DNA of 64,000 bases from Dermacentor variabilis (GCF_050947875.1 NC_134568.1:265513815-265577814), one strand, 5' to 3'; positions 10,441-22,347 are shown, counted from the first letter of the stretch. Translations and numbers: made by a program. Notes: generated by a model from the sequence alone, not told the origin.

Positions 10441-11775
10441 CTTTTCAAAGGCATTACTTTACTTTGTTTACAGGAACCTCCATGAGAAATTTGATTTCAA
10501 TTCGAGTATTTTTTATGGGGTTTTATTCTTAGTCGTTGGCCATTGTTGGTATCATCATTCGGTCACACCGCCGACTACAACACCAGATTTTCATGTAATG
10601 GGGCATAACATGCTTTTGCATTAAAACAATAATGTAAAGCAAATTTACCAGAGAGTAAGATGGTGAAACGCATCAGCCTGGCACTCAAGCAACGTCATTA
10701 CTTGTTAATGCTGAAGTGCTTTTTCTCGAGGTCTCCCGCAGACTTCTGTTTCACAGAAACTATGTTGTGTCCCAACATGGCTCAGCACACAACAGCACAC
10801 GCATATAGAGTCGGCGTATACGTGTAGACTTCGGTACTACCTTTGCAGATGCACGTATTGCCAGCCCTGCTCTCTGCGGAATTGCGCAGCAAACGAACAA
10901 ATGCTACGTAAATATTGTTACTGCAACAAATGGCTTCAGTGCATGATTCCTTTAAATAACTGAATTAATTTCTTTGGTTCTTTCGCCTATTTTTGTACTA
11001 GAATGGGTGCATTTGGCACTGAACGCCAACTAACTGAGATACAGGTACTGTTGTGCGAGAGTTTTGTGGAATCTGATAGTTTAGATGTTGTGGTCGGTGG
11101 TGGCACTGCGTCACATTTTTCTTCCTCTAAATATTTTATTTCCTTTTGGACCATGTTCCCAGAAATGTACTCTTCTTCCATGGGTAATACACATTTCAAT
11201 TCCATATACTCGCAAACATATTTGTGGCTACTTTCTAGTTCTTACGGCACTGAGCAGCTGCAGCTTCTGCAGTAACCTGTTTGGTTCAGAAATAAAATAG
11301 TCCTTAGATTTTTCTTATATGCATCCATTTTGCTTGACACTGTGACAGAAAAGATAAGCAGGGAGGACAGTACGCGGACAGTGTTGGGGCCTGGCTCTGG
11401 TCCTAGTAGTCATTGTGCTGCAGCCACTGCGGTGGATGCACAGGATAAGCTCATTGATAGAAACGTGAGGTTGCAAACGTGAGGTGTGTATTTTATTTGC
11501 TGGAGTTCTCTATCTGCGTATAGTTACAAATAAAGTGTCATTATTTTAACTGTTCGTCTTCTTCGTGACGCCATGATTCCCCCTTCAATAAATCATTGGT
11601 CCAAAGGAGTACCGGGAGAAATGTGCTGAGGGTGGTGTAAAGGAATAAGAGGATGTGGTGAGGGGGTTGGGAAGGAATGAGAGGAGAAATGTGTTGTGAG
11701 GGGGGCAAGAGTGAGGCAGGATATTGTGCACCTCCAGGTGGGTGTGACAGCACATATATAACAAATTGGCTTATA
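10441..11775. other. No gene recognised
   Basis: Frames on both strands at about 10990-11275 have no identifiable domain. AATAAA motifs occur near 11290 and 11528 and could be polyadenylation signals of an unrecognised transcript, but nothing else supports that. Confidence 0.35.
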
Positions 11776-12442
11776 GAGGGTGTCCAAACTATCATGCACC
11801 AAGATTTAAAAAAAGAGAAATTGCATTACTTAGATTTAATTAGGCAATTGTAATTAAGTATTGTATGTAACTTGGGAACTACTGTCCTGATTCTCATAGT
11901 GTCAGTGAGGCACTTGTAGGCACAGCTAAGGGACATCTAACTGCGGTATTTTCAGCGGTATCTAATTGCATACTATTTTTTTCCGACTGATAAACCCCGT
12001 GAAATATGAAGAATACCATGTGACATCAAAAAGCAGCGCCCTCGAGCAGGCTCCCTCTGAGTTAGCCAGAACGAAATAAAGAAAAACATTGAGATCGAGC
12101 TAGTGACTTACCTGCCGAGCCCTGGCCGAAGCGACACATCGCGTTTGGTGTTAGTTGGAAAACAAAGCAAAACAAAGTAATTATGGATTAAAGGAGTGAC
12201 GCAATAAAATGATGTCAGTTAAGAGTAGTGCCTTGTCCTGTTGTCTTTCTTGTGTCGGTGGTTTTGCGCTAAACAAAGTAATTATGAATTTGCACCTACT
12301 AGCCTGTGATAGCTGTTGTCTTAGCATAAATAAAGTGCATGGAAGGTTTTTTTTTTTTCACCACAAAACCTATTGCCATAACAGCAAATTGACAGCATCA
12401 GTGCAAAGGTTTAAAGGTGTGTTTTGTTTTGTCCCAGTTACC

Positions 12443-13649
12443 ATGTCTTTCTCTAATGAGCAGAAGGCAAACATGATCCTTGCCTTGGTAACTGCAAATG
12501 GCAACAAGAGGAACATTCATATTTAAAACAGTGCCAAAAAAACACAGACAAGGGAGGGCACAGGACGAGCGCTGTTTGGGTGCGACCTAGTTGGTACGGA
12601 TCATTCATATTTAAAATAGCGCCAAAAAAACACGGACAAGGGAGGACTGGTCCTGTGTCCTCCCTTGTCAGTGTTTTTTTTTCGGTGCTGTTTTAAATAG
12701 GAATGATCCGTACCAACTAGCTCGGAAGAGGAAGTCTGCAAAGGTATATCAGTTGTGGAAGTGTGGTGGTAGGCCATATGCATCGATGATCATCAGAAAT
12801 TATGAAAACCTGAGACAAACTGGCAACTTCATGAAATAGCGGTGAAGGAATCCATCTTTGAGTCCTAGCCTAGGCACGGATGTTCTACTGATTATGGCCT
12901 CAAATCCTCATGTTAGCGTGTGGGTCCAAGTCGTTGGTTTGGAGGATTCTAAATGGCTCGGCTGTACCACCTTAACCTGTGCCAATGCTTGGAAGAGAGG
13001 GACTTGCAGAATTGTCTAGATTTCTCGAATTGGGTCCTCACAAAAGCCCATGAGTCACCGGACTTTTTGAACAACATGATGTGGACAGATGAAGCCAAGT
13101 TTTGTAGGAATGCTGAGATAAATATGCACAGTGCACACTATTGGAGTGACTCCAATCCACACTGGGTGAAGTGCACTTGGCGCCAGTACCAGTGGTTGTT
13201 CAGTGTGTGATGCGGGATTTATGCCGGTGCTATAACTGGTCCCATCTTCTATCACACACTGACTGGACAGCATTACGTGGATGAAATCCTCGAGGGTAGT
13301 GCTACATGAGTTTTTCAGGGAAGCCCTGCTGTCACATCTTCCACTTCTGTGATATCAGTTGGATGGGGCGCCAGCACACAGCAGCAGCCGAACACGGAAC
13401 TGGCTGGATGCGGCTGTCCATCCGCAATGGTTTGGAAGGGACGGGCCTGTAAATTCGCCAGCTTGCTCACCTGACTTCTCTCCACTCGATTTCTTTCTTT
13501 GGGGTTATGTGAAAGATTGTGTTTACATGATCAAGACGATGATATCAGATGAGCTCAAGGCAAGGATAACGGATGTCTGCTGCAGAATTCCAGCGTCAGT
13601 CAGGAAGAAAGCTACCGAAGATGTGCAAAGCAGACTCAGTACTGTGTAG
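12443..13649 (+). pseudogene. Degraded Tc1/mariner transposase (DD41D type)
   Basis: The likely start is MSFSNEQKANMILAL at 12443. After a hairpin insertion the frame resumes around 12725 and passes through several frameshifts and stops. Segment 12953-13210 carries the first catalytic Asp in MWTDEAKF, followed by HYWSDSNPHW. Segment 13359-13649 has the second Asp in MDGAPAHSS and the third in SPDFSPLDFFLWGYVKDCVY. I count 41 residues between the second Asp and that of LDFF, giving the DD41D pattern. It would catalyse cut-and-paste transposition at TA sites. At least three frame breaks make it inactive. Confidence 0.8.
12513..12722. mobile_element. Hairpin (foldback) element inside mariner transposase
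   Basis: The core inverted repeat spans 12587-12720, with arms starting CTAGTTGGTACGGATCATTC and ending in its complement. The left arm sequence is also directly duplicated at 12513-12563. The loop-side sequence contains CACAGGACGAGCGCTGTT. It splits the transposase frame, so it inserted after the mariner copy. Confidence 0.8.
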
Positions 13650-13748
13650 CTGCTAAATGGGACCTGTTCAAACACATCCTCTAGGCGGCAGCTGTTGTTC
13701 AACGGCACTTACGAATGCACAGATGATAAGGGCACACTGAAATCTGAT

Positions 13749-13773
13749 CTCTCTCTCTCTCTCTCTCTCTCTT
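13749..13773. repeat. CT dinucleotide microsatellite
   Basis: An uninterrupted CT run just downstream of the transposase remnant. Confidence 0.9.
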
Positions 13774-14247
13774 TGCTGACATCCTGATTGCGAATTTAGT
13801 ACATTTGGAAGTGGTACATTTACTTTCTTGAATGCATCGGTTTTGCATTTTCTCTACACATGAGTCGATTCCTGTACTGCTTATTTCGCTTTTATTTTTT
13901 GCCACGAACCTGTTTTTGCAGCACATATACACTCTAATGAAAAATAAAACCGTTTCTTTAGTTTGGGTTTGGTCCAAAGCAAGTTTCTGGCATGAAATAT
14001 AGCTGCACGGGCTCTTTTGATGTGGTGCGAGCAGAGCTGGGACTTTTAAATATTGTATGCTTATTCCATTGGTTATCGTGTTTCGTCTGTGGTCAGAGCT
14101 GTGCTTCTGCTGCGTTATCAAGGGGCTTTTGTTATCAAAGTGATCAGTTGGCCTTGAGAGACGGATAATAAATGTGACGTAGAAATGAGAGCAAGGAATA
14201 GCTGCAAAGCCGCGAAACCGGCTGTTGGTGCTCCTTCCATATCATTA

Positions 14248-14995
14248 CAGTCTATGCTCGTTACAATGGACCCACGTACAACAGACTTTCTGATATAACG
14301 GACCATATTTCAGCTTTAGTTTGTTCTACCTTTTTTATTTATGAAACCAAGTTCGCTTTTAACAGGCTGTGCTGCAACGGTCTATTGGCTACAGCGGACA
14401 AAATCAGAATTTTTATTCAAAGTTGGTCATATAAAACATACTTTTGCCGTGTCGAGACGGGGTGGCACCTGACTTGCGCGGATAAGCCGACAATCGTGGC
14501 TCAATATTGCGCGCACGAGGGAGGAAGTGCAGGGCAAAAACGCGTCGTCTTCTTTTGTGTGCGAGGCACGGGGGAGGGGGAGGCAAGTGGGTTCTACTCT
14601 AATAGCTGCTGCGTACGGCATGGCCGCCGTATCTTAAATGTAATCTGCAATGTGGACAAAGTGCGCCCAGTGCTGGTAGCTTCGTATGTGCTGTGCTTTC
14701 AACGTTTAGTGCACGTGGAAGTGAGAGACAGCACCAAGGTCAATTGACTTGTTGCTGCTGTCGTGCTTATCTTTCTAAATTTGCTGTCGCAAATGATGCT
14801 TCGCATTTCGGGCAATACTGCGATGTTTTCTGCTTGTTTTTTACTTTGGACGTTTGTCACTCACTCTGCAATAAAGTTGTTGGACACCGCGATGAAAGTT
14901 TCAGTAGTGAGGCATTTTGGATATCACGGACTTCGGATAAAACGGATGTTTTTTTGTCGGATTGTCAGGCTTCATTGTATTGAGAGTCGACTATG
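14248..14995. mobile_element. pogo/Tigger-like MITE nested in the mariner element
   Basis: The left end CAGTCTATGCTCGTTACAAT follows a TA. The right end, inverted, reads CATAGTCGACTCTCAATACA. Inner matches include GATATAACGGACC against the complement of GGATATCACGGACTTC. No transposase frame. The TIRs are diverged and the right boundary is approximate. Confidence 0.5.
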
Positions 14996-15570
14996 TCTGG
15001 GTGACGCGCAGTCTCTTTGGGTTTGCGACAGGCAAAGCAGTGACTTTCAATCAGCTTATTTGAGGGCGCTGCTTTATGATGCAGTTGGGAGTGCAGTCAT
15101 GTGGTATTTTTCATATTTGTCGGGGTTTGTTTATCAGTTGAAAAAAATTAGTACGCGGTTAGTACATCGCTGAGAATACCACGGTTAGATGTCCCTTGGC
15201 TCTACATTAGTACATATAAAAATGGGAAGCCATCATGGAACCACATCATGAAGATATCTTGTAAACAAGTTTTTTTAATACATCTAGGGCCACAGGTTTT
15301 TTAAAATAAAGCTTGACTTTACATCATTTTTTGCCCATTTTAACTCAGTTTTTGTTCAAATTGGGTTGGACCCAAATCCTCATCAAAAAGTCACCTGCTA
15401 GAAGATGTAGCTCTACTTTACAACTAGCAGTTGCACAACGAAATCACCTAGGCATTCCTGTTATGGCCTTGGTTCGAAATATCCTTCAACTTTTTTTAAA
15501 GACATGGTCAAGAACTTGTGAATTAGGCAGTTCTGCTGCTACAATTCCATCACCTTGTCATAGTTACACT

Positions 15571-16290
15571 GTCATCATCATCATCAGCCTATTTTATGTC
15601 CATTGCAGGACGAAGGCCTCTCCCGGCGATCTCCAATTACCCCTGTCCTGCGCCACCCGATTCCAACTAGCGCCGGCAAATTTCTTAATTTCGACACCCC
15701 ACCTAGTCTTCTGCCGTCTTCGACTGCGCTTCCCTTGGCACCCATTCTGTAGCCCTAATCGTCCACCGGTTATCGAACCTACGGATTATATGACCTGCCC
15801 AGCTCCATTTCTTTCTCTTAATGTCAATTAGAATATCGGCTATCCCTGTTTGCTCTCTGATCCACACCGCTCTGTTCCTGTCTCTTACGTTTTGCCTAAC
15901 ATTCTTTGTTCCATCGCTCTTTGTGCGGTCCTTAACTTATTTTCGAGCTTCTTTGTCAGTCTCCAAGTTTCTTCCCCATATGTCAGCACCAGTATAATGC
16001 ATTCATTGTAGACCTTTCTTTTTAATGATAATGGTAAGCTTCCAGTCAGGATCTAACAGTGTCTGCCGAATACGCTCCAACCTAATTGCATTCTTCTGTA
16101 AATTTCCTTCTCATGATCGGGGTCCCCTGTGAGTAATTGACCTAGGTAAATGTACTCCTTTACAGACTCTAGAGCCTGACTGGCAATCCCGAACGCTTGT
16201 TCCCTTGCCCGGCTATTGATCATTATCTTTGTCTTCTGCATATTAATCTTCCAACCCCACTCTTATACTCTCTCTGTTAAGGTCCTCAAT
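15571..16290 (-). mobile_element. RTE-type LINE, 3' end
   Basis: Read on the minus strand, this is the C-terminal part of an endonuclease-reverse transcriptase. It shows MQKTKIMINSRAREQAFGIA and ALESVKEYIYLGQLLTGDPD, then a KKWSWAGHIIRR..DNRW block, all with frame breaks. It ends in a short ATG-type trinucleotide tail (complement of CATCATCATCATCAG at 15573), as RTE elements do. The endonuclease and the catalytic RT motifs are absent, so this is a 5'-truncated copy. Confidence 0.8.
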
Positions 16291-16307
16291 CATTTTTTAA
16301 TCATATC

Positions 16308-16490
16308 ATAAGAAGGCAACAAACAAGGACACCAAGGACAACACAGTGGAAATTACTTGTACTGATTAATTGAAATAAACAAATTATAAATTAGCGGAAT
16401 GGAAAGTGGGTGAAAAAACAACTTGCAGCAGGTGGGGAATGATCCCATGTCTTCGCATTACGCATGTGATGCTACTACTAGGACTCCCCC
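16308..16490 (-). mobile_element. tRNA-derived SINE, minus strand
   Basis: The complement of 16430-16483 resembles a tRNA. It has TAGTAGCATCACATGCGTAA (A-box side) followed by TGGGATCATTCCCCACC (B-box side). The adjoining body (CAACTTGCAGCAGGTGGGG and an ACACCAAGGACAACACAGTG segment) is the layout of a SINE I associate with ticks. It lacks the features of a real tRNA gene. Confidence 0.5.
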
Positions 16491-16633
16491 TGGGAGTGTT
16501 AGTCAGTGCCACTGCTCACAAACCTTGGCAGCGGATGAACATTCATGTAGAACATGGCAACAGATTCCATAAGCAACTCTTTCAAGACTGTTCTTTGAAC
16601 TAAAGTGCACCTTGACTTGCAGAATCTGAACGG

Positions 16634-17112
16634 TACTGTATTTACTTGAACATAGGTTGAACACGAATGTAGGTCAACCTGTATGTATGGAACTCGCTGA
16701 GAAATAAAAAATTATTCAAATATAGGTCAACCCATGTCTTTTTTTATAAAAACAAAAAACTTTCAGCATGACACACATTTATTTACTGTGAGCTTTGCTA
16801 CTAAATCTTGCTAGTCAATGCCAGAAGCTGTATCCTCGTTGAATGCATTGCAGGTATCCTCGTCGCCCCCAGTGCTGTTGAATGTATTGGATATGCATTT
16901 AAGACAGTCTGGATTATCTCGAGACTGGCTTTGTGGCGAATATGATGGAGCAACTCTATTAGCTTACACATGTAGTTTTGCTCAGTACTTTTGCTAGCTT
17001 TGTTCATGAGTATAGGTCCAGTTTCTTTGGTCATGAATATAAGTCGATAGCACATTTTAGTTAACATTCTTGGAAAAAAAAAAGGTTCACCTATATTCGA
17101 ATAAATATGGTA
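16634..17112. mobile_element. MITE with TACTGTATTTACT-type ends
   Basis: The left end is TACTGTATTTACTTGAACAT. The right end is ATATTCGAATAAATATGGTA, its inverted counterpart. Both sides contain AGGTTGAAC/GTTCACCTAT-like subterminal sequence. No transposase frame. Related ends appear at 41563, 44165 and 61556. Confidence 0.6.
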
Positions 17113-18140
17113 TATATTTGTTTTTGAATGCCTTGCAAAAAGAAAAAAAAAGAAAATCCTTATCATGACTGTTACAGATCACCTGTTTTTTTTCTTCCCC
17201 AATGTAATAAAACAAAACCCCAGAGCAAGGTCCTTAATTGTACCGAATTAATAGGCATCTCTTAGGCAATTTTTAATGTTTCCTGAGAGAGTGTTTTAGA
17301 GAGTTTATATAGCAATACCTTTCGAAAGCAGGTTTATTAATGAAAAATATTTATGTAATAATGCTGGAGTGATTGCTCTAAAGGCAACCATAACATAGTT
17401 GTTTGTGAAGGTTGCTGTGTATACTGGCCAAGAAACAATTATAATTGTTTGGGATTGTGTAGTGCAGGCACAGTGTCCATCTGATTAAAGAATTAGTCAA
17501 AATAAAAGTGTTTTCTTTTTTTTGCTTGCGACATAGTTTTAACTTTGCTTACTTCTCAAACTTTCGAAAGCATATTTACATGTGCTTTTGTATTAGTATT
17601 ATTAGGACCGTGTTCACAGGCCACCAAACCTATGCACTGTTGCCCAAAATTGGAAGATGTCGGCCTATAATCAGCGAAGGTTATGTTATATTTTATAGTG
17701 AGTAGCTTCGTTCTGCTATTGTGCTGGGTTTATTGGTAGTTGGCAGCATTTCTGTGTAGAAAGATTGAGAGAGGGCTGCCTATATTCGAATAATTAAGAA
17801 AGGAGAGGGAACGCTCACCACTTCTAGTTTCTGCGACTTTCTCCTGCTTTCGCAGCTCTAGGCGAGGGCTGTGGCGGTAGTGCTGGTGCTGGCGCAGATG
17901 GGAGAGGAGGAGGGCAGCTGCCTACCACCTTGCTGCTTGGGCCGCTGGAGATAACATGTATATAACGAATCAGCTTATATAGCCACCTATGCTATTGCTA
18001 CGGATGTGCTGGTTACTTACGAGCTCTGTTATCTATGGAATTACTCAATGTACATTAGCTACAGACTATACCTAAGTATCTTAGCTCACTGCAACAATAT
18101 GCCTTCAAGCGTATCATTCCTTGAATAAATTGAATAGCTG
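17113..18140. other. No gene recognised
   Basis: AT-rich sequence, with a CG-richer patch at 17820-17960 that has no coding signature I can identify. Confidence 0.4.
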
Positions 18141-18144
18141 CCAA

Positions 18145-18285
18145 AAACTTTGCCATTCGTCTTGTAGTTCACTTCACCAGCCCTTTATTGCTTGAAAACA
18201 AATGCAATTGTTTTAGAAGCTCCCCCATTTGCCTTGCTGTTTGTTTGGCCAGCCATTTATCACTTATATATGTGTATATATACGG
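18145..18285. repeat. Minisatellite-like monomers
   Basis: Two diverged copies of an about 80-bp monomer (core TTTGCCTTGC, then GCCAGCC and TTATCACTTATATA). Copies recur at 20697-20778 and 21735-21825, on both sides of transposon insertions. Confidence 0.55.
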
Positions 18286-18538
18286 TGCGGCCACTTTGGA
18301 GCTCCGTGGCGAGGACGGGAAACGTTCCACCTCCACCACAATGTTACGCGAAGGACGAGTCATTAGACGAGCAACTATTTACAGGTTATGTTTACGACAG
18401 CGGTTGCAGCACTGACTGGTTAGATTCACAGCGCCAGCCCAGTTCATTCTTCCTCCTCTTTTCTCGAGTGATGGCGGCCACACACCTCATTCAAACAATC
18501 AAATACCACACGGGTGTAGCAATATAAATAGTTGGAAA

Positions 18539-20692
18539 GTGTACACATTAGCATCTAATGTCTATGTAGCTGCACTCAGATACGCTAAAGAAAGATTTAT
18601 ATCAATTACATTACCATCTGTGCTGATAAATAACGTAAAAAAGTTCTGGCATGTCATACATCCACTTTCCGACAATTTTATCGCTCTTAACCCTGTTCCG
18701 AAAAATCCATGTGCAACTCTTCTGAATAATACCTTTGTTTAATATTTCTTGTGCACTGCTTATATTGAACTGCCTGCCTTGATTGACTAAAAAGTTTGAC
18801 TATACCTCCAGTGACTGTTGAAGTTCTTAGTGCTATTCAACTAATAGATTCGTTGAAGATACATTCATCACCTGGTTTTGATAACATGAGTGTTACATTT
18901 CTGAAAAACAACTGCTCTTAAACTTAAATTATATCTACTAAAATATTTCACCAATTGCTCAGCACATATACTGTTCTGTCTCAACGGAAAACAGGAAAGA
19001 TTATCCCTTTGCACAAATCTGGCAGCAAAACCCCGCCTACAAATTATCGTCCGATATCACTAACCAGTACCTGCTGCAAATTATTAGAACATATTATTTT
19101 TATTAACCTTGCAGATTTTCTTGAGTCTAATTTTTTTCGCCATCACAGCACAGATTTTGAAAATCATCTCGTGTGAATAGCAATTATTAACATTTACTCA
19201 CAAATTACACGAAATACTTGACTGTTCTTCTCTTGGCAATTGCATCTTTTTAGATTTTTCAAAAGCCTTTGACAAAGCCTTCCATAAACTTTTACTTTAT
19301 AAACTAAGCAAATTCAACTTTGATCATAACATTCTAAAATAGATTGAGTCATTTCTTGTTAACCATTCCCAGTTCGTAAGAGCTCATGGTCATAACTCAC
19401 CTCACAGCAATGTTCAGTCCGGTGTGCCACAAGGCTCCGTCCTGGGACCTCTATTATTTCTTAGCTATATTAATGACTTACCTTCAGCGATATAGGCCAT
19501 ACACTTATTTTCAGACAACTGTGTCCAGAGAAATAACTCCAGAGAAATAACTAATGAACATGACATCATCCTGCTTCAGGCCGACCTTAATAAAGTCGGC
19601 AATTGGTGCCGATTGTGCCGAATGATTGACAAGTGTAAATTTGTGAGAGTATCCATCCCGATCTAACGATAAGCTGCCTGTGTACTACCTGAATAATATT
19701 GCTATAAAAAGGTTCATATAAGTACTTAAGCATGCATGCAATGTCTAAATTAATGTGGAATCATCCTGTTGGATATATAATTAACCAAGCCAATCATCTG
19801 CTTAGATACTTATGCCTTAACTTTTCTCGTGCTCCATCTCCTTTAAAATTACTGCTTTATAAAACCCTATTATGTCCAAAATTAGAACATGCTGCAGCTA
19901 TATGGGACCCCTTCCCTGAAAACTTAATACAATTCCTTGAACTAGTACAAAACAACACAACTTGTTTTATCCTATGGAACTACAACTGCACTACGAGTGT
20001 ATCTTCAATTAAATTAAATCTGGGTCTTCAGCCACTGGCAACACGTTGAAGGATTCCTCACCTTTAATTTATTCATAACCTGTATCACCACTCTTTGTCT
20101 GAAATTCATGTCGTGGCCATGTTACTTATCTCGCCATGCTGATCATCAGCACAAAGTTAAAATTTATGCATATAACACGACATGTTTTTTACATTTCCTA
20201 GGTATACTTGATTATAGCATGAAATACATTTCGGGAAAAGGGACACAAAAAAGAAGAAAGTGATTCACTTCTTTTTTCTGTCCCTTTTCACAAAATGTAT
20301 TCAAGTATACCCAGGAAATCTAAGCACCAACTTGCCCAGGAAGAAGTCCTTCTGGAATGCTTTTTTTACTCATTTTTGCCACATATGTCAAAAGATTGGA
20401 ATGAACTTCCCTCTGATATTGTTTCCATTAATAACAATGAAAATTTTTGAGAAGCACTATCTAACACTGTATAATATCAAGCATTTGTACGAACTAATGT
20501 TAGTTGTTTTTTTAATGTTACTTATTTATGCCATGGGTTCTATTACTGTATTTATCAAACTTTCAGCTAACATTGTATAATTAGCGAATATTGTGTATAA
20601 ACTGGTAATATATTTCCTCCCTATTTCTAGTATAACCCACTCTCTTCTGTAATACCGAAAAACTTGAGGGTAAATAAATAAATAAATAAATA
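18539..20692 (+). mobile_element. CR1/L2-type LINE, degraded
   Basis: Plus-strand remnants follow the order of a non-LTR ORF2. A pre-RT segment (18539-18742) is followed by RT motifs LHKSGSKTPPTNYRPISLTS (18955-19176), then FLDFSKAFDKAF, then SGVPQGSVLGPLLFLSYIND. A C-terminal region (19732-20045) and a DWNELPSDIVSINNN-like end follow. The copy terminates in a TAAA-repeat tail (about 20671-20692), typical of this group in ticks. The catalytic box reads FSDN where FADD is expected, and there are many stops. A hairpin interrupts it at 20200-20312. Confidence 0.8.
20200..20312. mobile_element. Hairpin element inside LINE 3' region
   Basis: The left arm (GGTATACTTGATTATAGCAT..., then GGGAAAAGGGACAC) pairs with the right arm ending CAAGTATACC. 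The loop is a few bases around GTGATTCAC. It lies between RT C-terminal and 3' UTR parts of the LINE. Confidence 0.75.
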
Positions 20693-20696
20693 AGAC

Positions 20697-20778
20697 AAGT
20701 CTTCTGAGTGTTCTAGAAGCTTCCCCATTTGCCTTGCCCTTCATTTCGCCAGCCTATTAGTATCGCTTATATATATTC
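20697..20778. repeat. Minisatellite-like monomer, left of MITE
   Basis: ACAAGTCTTCTGAGTGTTCT followed by AGAAGCTTCCCCATTTGCC matches the copy right of the MITE (21745-21825). Confidence 0.6.
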
Positions 20779-20976
20779 CAGGTGCCCCAGCCATCATGCA
20801 CCAAGTTAAAAAAACAAGTAGCTTTCTATGCAGATGTTACCAATTGCATGACGTTAGCAGCAACCTGAAGAAGCATCTCATATTTTTTGGTCTTCAGAAA
20901 TTATTAATTTGTAGTGATTAATTAACTTATGTTTTCAATAAAACATGTTGCTTGGCTAGCTGGTGCATGATTGATC

Positions 20977-21115
20977 ACCAGAATTGTGGCGCAGTCGAAG
21001 ACAAATGACGACAGAAGCAACATAGATAGGCGCACAATCTATGCTGGCAGCGCGCCTGTCTTTGTTGCTTCTGTCATTCCTCGTCTTTTGCTGTGCCACG
21101 ATTCTGGTAACTGAG
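20977..21115. mobile_element. Hairpin element nested in MITE (1)
   Basis: The left arm CCAGAATTGTGGCGCAGTCG pairs with the right arm TGCTGTGCCACGATTCTGG. GACAGAAGCAACA pairs with TGTTGCTTCTGTC. Confidence 0.75.
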
Positions 21116-21387
21116 TTTTTCATTACTATATTTATGGCAGACATGTCAACAGTAAGTGATACAGTGACCTAACTTCGAAAACATTAATTTCAATTGATTG
21201 CGATGCATTCTACATTGTGTGTGGCTCTTTTTTCCGTATGCTTGAGAACCAGCACAAACATGGTATTTTTTACATTCACAGGCTTTCTTTCAGATGCGGG
21301 TGAAAAGGCTGCTCAAAAGATGTAGCTTATCAGAAACAATTAAAAATGAAAGAGCATATGCTTGGGCATGTTGGTAAACCATAGTAA

Positions 21388-21495
21388 ATTTTTTAGCGCA
21401 CAGAAAGGACACAGTACCGGAAGGAATGACGCGCACACAATACTACTTTCAGTTGTTCCTTTCAATCCTGTGTCCTTTTTGTGTGCTAAAAAATT
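21388..21495. mobile_element. Hairpin element nested in MITE (2)
   Basis: AAATTTTTTAGCGCACAGAA, then AGGACACAG, pairs with CTGTGTCCTTTTTGTGTGCT, then AAAAAATTT. Confidence 0.75.
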
Positions 21496-21734
21496 TACAA
21501 TTGAAAATGATGTTTTTGAAGTCGCTGTAACACCTTATGTTGACATAAATGCCATAGATATAATAATTAAAGAGCTTGTTAATGAATCTTTACAAGTTAA
21601 TTAAGTTGAAAGAATACAAAATATATAAGACACTTCTTCAGGTTGCTGCCGACGACAAGCAGTTAGTTTCATCCTCATAAAATGCTTCGTATTTTTAAAA
21701 AAAACTTGGTGCATGATAGCTGGGACACCATATA

Positions 21735-21825
21735 TATATATAAAACAAGTCGTGTAAGTGTTCTAGAAGCTTTGCTGTTTGCCTTGCCATTCGCTTTGCC
21801 AGCCTTTTATCGTTTACATGTATTA
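21735..21825. repeat. Minisatellite-like monomer, right of MITE
   Basis: ACAAGTCGTGTAAGTGTTCT followed by AGAAGCTTTGCTGTTTGCC is the counterpart of the monomer at 20697-20778. Confidence 0.6.
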
Positions 21826-22165
21826 AAAAAGAAGTCACGTAAGGTTAAGAAATTTGCTTTAACAATTGCTTTAACATGCCCTCCAAATTCACCCTCACCA
21901 AAAAAAAGCGGAAAGAGAAATGAAAGCTCCACACCTAGCAAAAACGAATTTTCTGTGCTTCAAAACATAGTCCTGACCATCATCGCAAATCTTCACATTT
22001 GGCTATTCTCTTACATTTGCAGAAATCTTTGATGGTTTCTGCACAATTTGTCTTGCTAATATGGCTGAGAGTGATCGAACAAAATCTTCGTTTTATGTTT
22101 CATATTTATTATTACATTCACATATGTGAGACTGAAGTTACAATGAGACAAAATAATTTTTGCAG

Positions 22166-22347
22166 AAACAGCACCATTTGCAGTTATGTCTCTAAGCAAG
22201 CCTTTCAGTGAAGAGGATACCGGACCACTTCTGACTTTAGGAGATCGTGTGGTGTGGTTGTTTGAACATGGACCTGAACATGGCTGGGTCCGCTGGATTG
22301 GACGAATTCCTGTCGTTTCTCCCAACTGGACAGTTGGTGTTGAATTT
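22166..22347 (+). CDS. CAP-Gly protein exon A (CYLD-like), N-terminal half of the domain
   Basis: The exon encodes the first half of a CAP-Gly domain: LTLGDRVVWL, then GWVRWIGRIP, then NWTVGVEF. It ends phase 0 at a consensus donor (GAATTT|GTAAGT, GT at 22348). The acceptor is probably TTTTTGCAG at 22165, which enters in phase 1. An alternative acceptor at 22183 would make the ATG at 22186 (MSLSKPFSEEDTG) the start. CAP-Gly domains bind microtubules or protein tails; in CYLD they bind partners such as NEMO. GWVRWIG together with the GAGDG loop in exon B, in place of canonical GKNDG, is why I favour CYLD, but another CAP-Gly family member is possible. No Cys protease domain is in the window. 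Confidence 0.75.

Larger units (their letters stand above)
11776..15280 (+). mobile_element. Mariner-type element with long inverted ends, with nested insertions
   Basis: The left end has GGGTGTCCAAACTATCATGC, the same terminus as MITEs at 20780 and 58131. A subterminal block (AAGGGACATCTAACTGCGGT at about 11929, through GCAGCGCCCTC near 12037) recurs inverted at about 15060-15200. The inverted repeats are therefore hundreds of bases long. A degraded transposase lies between them (12443-13649). A hairpin (12513-12722) and a pogo-like MITE (14248-14995) are nested. The right terminus proper is eroded, so the right boundary is approximate. Confidence 0.7.
20780..21729. mobile_element. Mariner-family MITE with long inverted arms
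   Basis: The ends are GGTGCCCCAGCCATCATGCA and, inverted at the right, GGTGTCCCAGCTATCATGCA. Pairing continues for well over 100 bases (for example GTTAGCAGCAACCTGAAGAA against TTCTTCAGGTTGCTGCCGAC). No transposase. Two unrelated hairpins lie inside (20977-21115, 21388-21495). It shares termini with the element at 11776. Confidence 0.75.

Noticed and set aside
14385..15173. Two overlapping plus frames of 120-136 codons
   Set aside because: They lie inside a pogo-like MITE and the mariner inverted arm and show no domain.
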